DNA from: Litsea cubeba
Lineage: Eukaryota > Streptophyta > Magnoliopsida > Laurales > Lauraceae
Reading direction: 5' to 3'
Assembly (NCBI GenBank): GCA_012931725.1
Contig: WHSA01001334.1
Location: forward strand, 186,001 to 250,000
DNA length: 64,000 nt
Shown here piece by piece: positions 56,005 to 64,000 of the stretch (position 1 is its first letter; each line of letters starts with the position of its first letter). A model generated the notes under the pieces. It was not told where the DNA came from. It made no database searches and was given only the letters and a program-made list of their open reading frames with translations. A program made the translations under genes and the position numbers.

Positions 56005-59000
56005 TGTAACACCCCGACCTGCCTTAATTTCAATTAAGAGTTTATTAATTAAGATTAGTAGCTTAATGGATGTTTTGAATGTATTTGGGCTTGATTAGGT
56101 AGAATTAGTTGGGTTTGACCTTTTACTTGGTAGACTATGACCATTTGGGAGTGTTTTTTGTTTATGTGTGGATTTACATTTTTATGGGTTCTTGGTGCAT
56201 GCATTGCATAAAGCATAGCATGGGCTTTGATTTTCGTGTTTTGACCAAATGGATTCGAATCCAAACTGGCCCATTTAGTAGTCAAAAGCCTCTTTTTGAG
56301 AATTCCAGCCCCTAATTGGACTTGCATGCAACTGCAGGGAGAAAATTCTGATTTGAAATGACTCAGCCCAACCATTCTTCTCTACTCCTCTCCATTTCCA
56401 GCAAAAGACCCATCTCCCTCTAAACTCTTCTTCTTCACAAATACTTCTTTCTTCTCACCATTTCAAGAATCCAAGAGAGCCAAGAACTTTCATGTGTGCA
56501 AGGATGACTCCATTTCCATTTCTTTGTTCTCCTACACCCATCTAGTGGACTGAATTTTTGAGAAGGCTTCATCTCCTCCCTCATTTCAAGTAACCAGCCA
56601 AGGAGACCTCTTGCATATGAAGAAATCCATCTCCATTGCATTGTCCTTCTTCTATACAAAAAGGATTTCAACTCCCAAATCAAGAACAACTCTATTTTTC
56701 ATTTCTCAACACTTTTGGTACGCTTAGTTCAAGATTCATGTTCGCTTGTTCAAAACCGAATTAAAAAGGGTATCTTAGTGTAGCATGTGGATTTCAACCC
56801 GTTTCTCTTCATTTACCATTGTAGGATTTCACCTTCACCATTTCATTTGGGGGTTTTCTTTTGGAGAGCTTGGTTTGGCTAAAAGAGATTGATTTGAGTA
56901 GGATTTGGATTTCTAGCACCAAGGCAAGTTAAACTTATATAAATGTATGCATGTATGCCTATTTGATTCTTTGAATATGATCAATCATGCTATATACCCA
57001 TTTCTTTGCTAAATGGATGTTTGTTCATGTTTTTGACGTAAGATATGGATTGTTCTCTTGTGTATTATGTGGAATGTAAATTGGACGATTATTAGGTATT
57101 TTGAGCACTTTGGTGGCTTCTTTTTTGTCCAAGTTTATGCCTTGTAAAGATGGGTTTTAGGTTTAGAAGATAGAACCCAGAAAATAGAGCATTTGAGCTC
57201 AGTTTTTAAGCTCCAAATGTGTACAGTGTGAATTTCCCGCTCGAGCGAAGCCACTTGGTCGCTTGAGTGGGTTAGTTTCTGCCAAGAAAATGGGTCACAG
57301 AATGCTGTCCGCTCGAGCGAATCATTAGCCCACTCGAGCAGGTAGGCCCATTGCGCCCAACAGTGTGAACTTCCAACGGCCATATCTTTTTAATCGTACG
57401 TTTGTTTTTGGAGGTTCACATACTGATGGAAAGCTCTTGAAGCATAGAATCCAATGGTCCTTACAATATTATTGATTTCAAATTCGGGGATGAAGTGGAC
57501 ATTGAATTTTATATAAACCTTGGCAACCGAATGATACCGCAAGCCAAGTGATGAATCGTAGTTTGTTAAATTGTTTTGACCTGATGGTTGAACTTTAAGG
57601 TTGGATACCTTGAACCTTTTTCATGCCCAATGGACTTGTGAGTTATTTGGGTGTGGCTTGAGCAACCATGCACCCACAAGGATCGTCGTGTTCTTCGAAA
57701 TCGAGATCCGAACCAAATGTGTTATACTAAGGGATTCGGTGCTCAAATTAAGTAATGCCAAGAGTTCTTTTGTAGGACACTAACACCGAAATCCTTAGTA
57801 CTACGCGGAGTTAAACGGTGAAGACCCCGAGCGTTCCTAAGACCGTAAGATTGGATTGCTTCATATCTTGATTCCGTTTATGATTTATGTACATACATTG
57901 CATTCTGTTTCCAGTATTCCCGTATGCCTTGTTCATATGTCTGTTTAATTATGTATATCTTGTTAGGTACCTATTCATGTTAATTTCACTTCCATTTCTG
58001 TCCAGCTATAATTATGATAAGTCCTGATTATGTCCTGCTATGATCTGATCTGTATGAGTTATGTCATGTTGTACATTTTGTTCCACGAGTCAGCACCACT
58101 TGGCTTCAACCCTATCTAAGTCAAACCCGGCTAAGTGTGGCTTTAGTAATATTTATGACCCTCTGTAGATGGGATTATATTTTGACGGTTGACCGGCACC
58201 CTAGGTCCACGATGGAGAGTTTCGGGTCCTCTGTCTCCTAGTGGCACCATTCTGTTCTGTTCTGTTTTCTGCTCTCACTTTATATTCATGTTTACATAGT
58301 TAAATTGGGAGAATATAGCTAATGTGGACGTGCCATTTAGTTCTGTTATTGTTTATGTCTGTCGATTATGATTCATATATATATCTTATGCTTATTCATG
58401 CTCAGATTTGCCTAGTGTTCATACTTTTACCTCATGTGATTTATATCTGTCTAACTATTCATTTGCCACATGTTATATGATTTATATCTGTTTATCTTGC
58501 CTAGTCTAGTCTAATGGTGCTACACATGGCGTTACAGGTGAGGACATCGATGCCTTTTGCCCCGGTCGCTGAGGAAGGACTAGAAACTCCCCATTAATTA
58601 GCTAAGTGGACTTCTGATGATGTCCAATAGACATCACATGCGTTCAGCATTCGTGGACGTCACTTAACCCTAGACTTATGGCTTGGACGGTCATAATGAT
58701 TAGTTGTTTTAGATTTGCACTTTCTTTGGTATTGTAAGTCTTAATTAATACTTAGCTTTCACTACTCTTTTCTTCATTTTCTTTTCTTTAACCTTAACTT
58801 GAACTTAAGAATTCACTCTATGGACTGTTTATGCTCTATATTATGATTCAAATATGACATGGTTGGTGAATATAAAGGGATGCCTGTTTGGTTAATTATA
58901 CAGGTTCGCATGAAATTGGAAGGTACCCCTAATGTGATTGATTTATTACCTCACGCGTGAAATCCTGTGGGAATCCCGTTCGTTGGGAAATGTTTTCAAC

Positions 59001-59074
59001 AAGTTTGATCGAATCCCCATGCCGGCGTATGTCACGCCTCGGGATGGGTGAAATCTCGGGTTCAGGGCATGACA
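56005..59074 (+). repeat. Solo LTR of a Ty3/gypsy element
   Basis: 3070 bp from TGTAACACCCCGACC to GGGCATGACA, with 5-bp duplications TTATG on both sides and no internal domains. This is the product of LTR-LTR recombination. Strand is assigned from the TGTAACACCCC..ATGACA layout, shared with the LTR at 3881-6439. It contains GCTCGAGCGA-type palindromic words at about 57238-57345. Confidence 0.88.
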
Positions 59075-59079
59075 TTATG

Positions 59080-59500
59080 CGTAGTGCACAGGTGCCCAGG
59101 AGAGAATTGTCCCTATCTAAAGAATGAGGCCATTTTCTTAAGAAGGATCATAAGGGTGGGGTCCATGATAATTCTAAATTTGCTGCTTTAATTATGCTAC
59201 AGTCGCGGTAAGCCTTTTTTTCCCTTCTTTTCATAACAGATGTGTCGGTCCATAGGTCAGGGTCCGGTCCACACGGTGATGCATGAACAAGCATTATACA
59301 ATTAAATGGCAAGCAAATATAAAACTAATTAAAGTATTCATGTGTTAGAAATGTCCAAAAAGGGTGGGTTTCACTCGCGATGGATCTATTGTCATAAATC
59401 GATATCATTTTGTTTTCGGGATCAAGTTTTGTAATTAGCATCTGGATCTGGCATTCCAAATCCAAATTCGAGATGAGCTGTGGAGTAAATCGTATGATAA
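59080..59500. repeat. Diverged second copy of the inverted-repeat element
   Basis: 59220-59430 resembles 55590-55790 in the same orientation (GGGTCCGGTCCACAC, GAACAAGCAT, GCAAATATAAA, then ATATCATTTTGTTTT). 59145-59180 resembles the opposite arm. The ends are not resolved. Confidence 0.5.
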
Positions 59501-60788
59501 GATAAAATAGCTTCAAAATATTTTTTCCCATACAAGTGGGGCTATTAAATACACACACATATATACATACACACACATATATATTATTAAAGCTAAGTAA
59601 TCTCTAAAAAATGAATAAACTTAAGCTATATATGTATGCCCATAAAAGTATATTTATTTCCAATATTCCAATGTAATCATCCCGGATCAGGATATTCAGG
59701 GAGAAACATGCAACGATGCAGTTGCTAATATGAATGTTCTGGATCCTTTGTGCACAAATTCAAATATCAACTTCTCTCGAATTCAAAAGTCGGTTCCATA
59801 ACTACTTAATTCGGAACTAGACACTTCGGATATTCGTGTAATCGGATACCCACTTCCTGCCCTAGAAAGGAGTGGCATAATTTAAAAAGAGATTAAGGGA
59901 TTTGATAGAGTGACCTTCCTGTACAGTTGGGTCCTTCTTGGCCAAGGAGGTGAGTAATCATTTTAAACCATTTTAGGTGTGGAGAGTTTCAAATGAGAAT
60001 GGTTTTAGTTACACAACGTTTTTACACCTCATTCACATATGACACATGAATGAGCACAAACAAATGCGACCAAGCGCTCTGATGCAGAGTCACTTCGAAA
60101 TACGCAACATAACATGTTCTATCATACTAGATACTTCACCATTTTACATCTTACATCCATGTCTTTGCCATATCCATGTAGCATCTGGGTATCATTAGAC
60201 CATACATAAAATTAATGTCATGCATGCGCAACATTTAGATATGGAAATGAATGCAAATAGATGACCCATAAGGGTTTGTATGGCTTCTTCACCTGGTATA
60301 TGAAAATAGGTTTTACATATGTAAAGGGGTTTATGTATAACTTTTTCATGTGCAAATGTTACATGTGTGAAATACATTACCATATTTGAAAAATTACAAT
60401 TTAAATTACCATGTTTGCAAAATTACAATTTAACAGGAGCTTGGGTACATCCAGCAGTTTTAGAAATGTTTGTGTCTCCTACATGGATCTCAAGATCTAT
60501 AGATCTTTTGATAACAACAAAAACGCTTTAATTCGTATCATTGATATGAGAATATTGGACAATTCATACATGAGCCCACAAAGGCGCAGAAAAAGTCATA
60601 TCTGTGGCGCCTAAGGCCATGGCCCAAGTTTCACTCCAACCACAATGATATATACACATGGTTGGACTTTTCACATCAACTTTGTATCCAGGGGCGGAAC
60701 TAGGGGTTTTGGCCGGGGCCATGGCTGCCCTTAGTTTTTAAAGGCCTTTTGTTTAGATCCTAATGACATCCCATTTTGTGATGGCATC
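59501..60788. other. AT-rich DNA, nothing recognised
   Basis: Contains an (AC/AT)n tract at about 59551-59583. No coding homology was seen. Confidence 0.5.
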
Positions 60789-60815
60789 CCCCCCCCCCCC
60801 CCCCCCCCCCCCCGC

Positions 60816-60844
<29 letters not shown>
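60789..60844. repeat. Poly(C) tract
   Basis: About 55 bases, nearly all C, with single G and T interruptions. Similar homopolymers occur at 41624-41660 (G), 50569-50585 (C) and 27249-27258 (G). Confidence 0.95.
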
Positions 60845-60847
<3 letters not shown>

Positions 60848-61194
60848 CATCAATCATTGGAAAACTTAATAACCATATGAATCTTCAATTCAAAAGTTAG
60901 TGGTCCAGACACCTAATTGATTTGTGGAAAGAAATAAAGTGAAGGAAAGGAAGGATAGGAAAAGGATGGAAAGAGAGGAATTATAAAGGAGAATGAATCT
61001 ACTACTGTTTTTAGTGATTTATTTACATACAATAGGAACATAATGATTTCCTACCGGTTTAGATTAGTAACGAGTAGCATGCACACCGTCAACGAGTAGC
61101 GGAGACATGGGATTCTGGATCGAGGGGGTCAAGTAACCCCTTCAAACCCTCACCTTATGGTTTTGAAGAAACACAAAATGTTTTCTTTTTTTTT
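60845..61194. other. Intergenic, nothing recognised
   Basis: A purine-rich segment near 60930-60990. No open frame of note. Confidence 0.5.
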
Positions 61195-61372
61195 CTTTTT
61201 TGATAACGAAGGGTGTCCTGGGCTCCCAGCATTTGGGTCAGGACTAATCCCTACGCGCCTAGGGAACGCTAGGTAAATCACTTGTGGCCTCGGTGTGGTA
61301 GTGTTGTTTCAAAACATCAACTTTCAGGAACAAACCGTGATCATATGCCAATTGAGCTACCCCCTCAAGGTT
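61195..61372 (-). repeat. tRNA-derived SINE (Au-like)
   Basis: On the minus strand GGGGTAGCTCAATTGGC (box A) at about 61372-61356 is followed by CGGTTTGTTCC (box B-like) near 61330. The body contains TACCTAGCGTTCCC, and an A-rich 3' end (T-rich on the plus strand, 61181-61203) follows. This is the layout of plant Au-type SINEs. Confidence 0.65.
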
Positions 61373-61884
61373 ATACGTTAACTTGAAAGTTAGAGGTAAG
61401 TGGTAACGCGGTTGTTGATGAAGAACCAGTTACGGAACCCATCTTATAATTTTTTTACTTCAATGGGACTCAAGAAAATTTTGTGAGGTTCCTTAGTGGG
61501 GCCTACTTGTGAAGATCTAAAATGCTTAAAGTATGTGGCCGATCTATTCTTATAAGCCATCACGAGATTTCAATCCAATAAAAGATTGCCCGCCATCAAA
61601 TTGAGATCAACAAAATTCGTAAAATCAACATGGTACTTTGGACATCACGATTTTTAATTCTTTCTCTAATTCTTTACTAAGAAACTTTTGCCAGCTCTAA
61701 GAGAAAACATGGCTCGTGCGAGAGTTACATATGATTTTGTTTGTTTGTTTGATTAATATGTAAGAATAAAATGCTTGTGTAAGAATAAAGTTTCATTTGT
61801 ATTTTGAATGGTTGAGGCTTAATCCTTTGCTGTGACATTATCCTTGGAGAAGTCTCTATTTGCAGAGGTGGAGACTTTAATATT

Positions 61885-62160
61885 CCACATGGGAAACGGA
61901 TTACCTGTTTGGACCGGTTCCACATGGGAAACCAACCACATATGTTCAGGAAGAAGAAACAAGGATAATACGTTGGCACTGATGATAGGCAAGGAGGAAT
62001 TGACTTATCACTTGAGGCAAGGATGATAGGCAGGGGATCCAATTCCTTTGACATGCCAACCACATATGTTCAGGAAGAAGAAACAAGGATAGTACGATGG
62101 CACTGGTGACAGGCAGGGAGGAATTGACTAATCACGGGAGGCAATGTTGTTTTTAGTACC
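61885..62160 (+). repeat. Tandem duplication, about 123-bp period
   Basis: Two copies (from 61932 and 62055) of CCAACCACATATGTTCAGGA followed by AGAAGAAACAAGGATA and a GAGGAATTGACT stretch. The sequence after 62160 resembles a copia LTR end (CTATATATGTAAGC near 62270), but this is not firm. Confidence 0.75.
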
Positions 62161-62299
62161 AGATGCAATTAGAGAATTGGGTTAGTAACTTATAGTTAGT
62201 ATTTCCTGCTTGTAACTTATAGTACTATGTAGTTTTCTGTTTCCAGTAACTCTGTATCACTCTTCTCATTCTATATATGTAAGCAAACTATGTGGACAA

Positions 62300-62990
62300 A
62301 AAACCACCACCATCAAAAGCTTTTTCTAAAAAATAATAAATAAAATAAAGTAGAGAATTTTACTCGAAAAATCCCAAAATTCAGCCATTTATCAAGAAAG
62401 GTCCTCACAAATTGTGTAGCACTAACGAGGTCCTCATGCGAATTTTTTATATTTTTTTCTGAGCGACGATAGCGTCACCATGGGCGACGCGTCGCTCGTG
62501 AGAGCATCTCCTAATGTCTTCTTCTTCCTCTCCTCCTCCTATTTCTCCATCTGGATGTCTGGATCATGGGCCTTCCCAGGTACTCTTTGTCTATCCAAAT
62601 TTCAAACGTGGTCTTGGTCGGTCTCTCCCTCTCTCTCTCTCTCTTTAGCTACTATTATTTTAGCTTCAGAAATACATACATATATAGCTTCGTGGCCCCA
62701 TCCCCACCAAACAACAACACTTCCTCCTCCTTCCTCCTCTCTTCTTTTGGTAATCAATCAAAGGAATTACATACAAACTCACACTTGCATGGGGTGGAGT
62801 GTGTACTTGGGCTGAGAATGATCAGGAGGGTTGGAACGTGGGTGATGAAAATGGCAATGTCGAACCCAAAAGAGCCAGAGCAGGAACTGTGCTGGGAAAG
62901 AACACAATCTTGAAAAGTGACCATTTCCCCGGCAGCCAGTACAAGCGTCTCTCTCCAAATGCAAACCACAACTACAACCTTCACTTCCCA
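62300..62990. other. Intergenic stretch with CT-microsatellite
   Basis: Includes a (CT)n run at about 62625-62645. Open frames up to 115 codons exist but show no recognised domain and overlap low-complexity sequence. Confidence 0.5.
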
Positions 62991-63049
62991 ATAACATACA
63001 ACTTGGAACCTATTACACTTCGACCCGAACTAATCAAGTTTAATGCCAA

Positions 63050-64000
63050 TTAATCTTATTTTAGTTAAACTAATTATACTTAGTTACTAATCATGGTAAT
63101 AAGTGTTAATTAGTCCTTGTGAGTTGGGTGGGTTGGGCCTTGAGTCTTAAATAGGCGAGTTCGAACCGGTTTGACGCGTTTAGGTAGAGTCAAGGGCTAT
63201 TTCGTAATTATCGATTTTCGCATTTTACATCAATTGCACGTCATTTTGGTATCAACGCGTGTATCTCCTCGAGCACGCTTCCTTTCGTATTAGACTCTAC
63301 TTAATTTATTTGACCAACCATTAAGTAAGTGGGTCATCATTTGACTCTTATAAGATTACTAGCACTTGGAGGAGCTTTCTTATAAAACGGGAGCCTTATC
63401 CCCTTAAAACCCCATCTCAATCGACCCTCCTCCTTTTGTTGGCTACAAGGAGCTCTTTCCTTCTCTTCTCTTCATTTTCCTTTGCTCTCTCCTCCAATCA
63501 CTACAAGGGCGAGTGCATGTGTCTTGGGAGCTAGGATTTGAACTTATCTCCATCTTCTTCATCCTCTCCTACTCTTTGTGGACAAGGAGCCATCTCCACC
63601 ATCCCCTATTCTTTCTCAAATTCGAAATTCTTGCTAATTAAAAAGTAAGCATCAAGCCCTTGGTGTAAGTTCTTAGGTTGCATTAGAGTCAAGGAGACTC
63701 ATGTTCTTACATGCATGCATTCTCATTGTCTTCTCCATGGATTTTTTTCTTGTTAGGGTATGTCAATTTGGGGTTTTGGGTTCTTTTGAGCAACTGGTGA
63801 AGCGGAAAGCTTAGATAGCTTATTGGAGGCAAGTATAAGTATTAATTTGGATTACATATTGCCTTCTCCTTTGGTTGATTCAGAAATTCCATTGTATATA
63901 TGTTAAACCTCTTGATATGATTAATTGGATTAGGTCAATTCTTGTATTAGTTGATGTGGATGTGATTCGGACTAGACTATGCTTAGTGGTTGTATGTTAC
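63050..64000 (+). repeat. Probable gypsy LTR, incomplete at window end
   Basis: No coding sequence. A TATA-like CTTATAAAACGGGAG near 63381 is followed by a CT-rich leader (63405-63650) and T-rich sequence. It resembles in layout the gypsy LTRs at 3881 and 56005. Its start could not be placed and its end lies outside the window. Confidence 0.35.

Noticed and set aside
62480..62913. Overlapping 111- and 115-codon frames with hydrophobic starts
   Set aside because: They overlap each other in different frames and cross a CT microsatellite. No homology recognised.
1..64000. tRNA or rRNA genes
   Set aside because: tRNA-like boxes occur only within SINEs (35308, 35535, 61356, and weakly near 19180). 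No complete cloverleaf was seen.
1..64000. A novel gene cluster or defence system
   Set aside because: Apart from the UGT85 gene, all recognisable coding sequence belongs to known transposon families or to host-gene fragments inside them.

Overview
This window is repeat-rich nuclear DNA from a flowering plant. The evidence is GT-AG introns, a plant family-1 glycosyltransferase with a PSPG box, plant-type LTR retrotransposons, CACTA, hAT and Mutator elements, and tRNA-derived SINEs. Nothing fixes the species. Only one intact host gene is visible: a two-exon UGT85-type UDP-glycosyltransferase at 15225-18488 (+). A second, 5'-truncated and frameshifted UGT85 copy lies at 735-1308, so the window cuts through a decaying UGT85 tandem cluster. 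Everything else is transposon, gene fragments carried by transposons, or anonymous AT-rich DNA.

Layout, left to right. 1-734: LTR-like sequence abutting the broken UGT. 2576-3812: a Mutator-like element with about 180-200 bp inverted ends around a decayed pentatricopeptide-repeat (PPR) gene fragment (Pack-MULE). 3881-10975: a decayed Ty3/gypsy element (LTR, primer site, gag with stops), itself split by another gypsy LTR (about 6690-10374, minus strand). 11655-12218: a Ty1/copia tail and LTR. 14599-14709: a small foldback element. 15225-18488: the UGT gene. 19018-19195: a SINE with a trinucleotide tail.

19196-36690 is a nest: a LINE reverse-transcriptase gene (19196-19485 and 35761-36690) is split by a 16.3-kb Tat-lineage gypsy element on the minus strand (19486-35755, 5-bp duplication GTGGT). 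That element carries gag-pol, a spliced antisense accessory ORF, 59-bp tandem repeats and SINE copies at one end. A 3.3-kb hAT transposon (24197-27533, 8-bp duplication GGTCCAGG) sits inside it, with a transposase interrupted by one stop codon.

36692-55938 is a second nest: an inverted-repeat element is split by an 18.3-kb CACTA element (36797-55073, 3-bp duplication CAC). The CACTA holds a TNP1-like ORF, fragments of host genes for snurportin-1, eIF3b and a NIPA-type magnesium transporter, a 172-bp tandem repeat, pieces of a second CACTA family, and an inserted 4-kb MULE (42020-45994, 9-bp duplication TTTTAAGTA). 56005-59074 is a clean solo gypsy LTR (duplication TTATG). The remainder to 64000 holds an Au-like SINE, homopolymer tracts and probably the start of another LTR.

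I found no evidence of a novel defence or metabolic system. The most notable structures are the multi-gene-capturing CACTA, the Pack-MULE, and the SINE block wedged between the Tat LTR and its target duplication.
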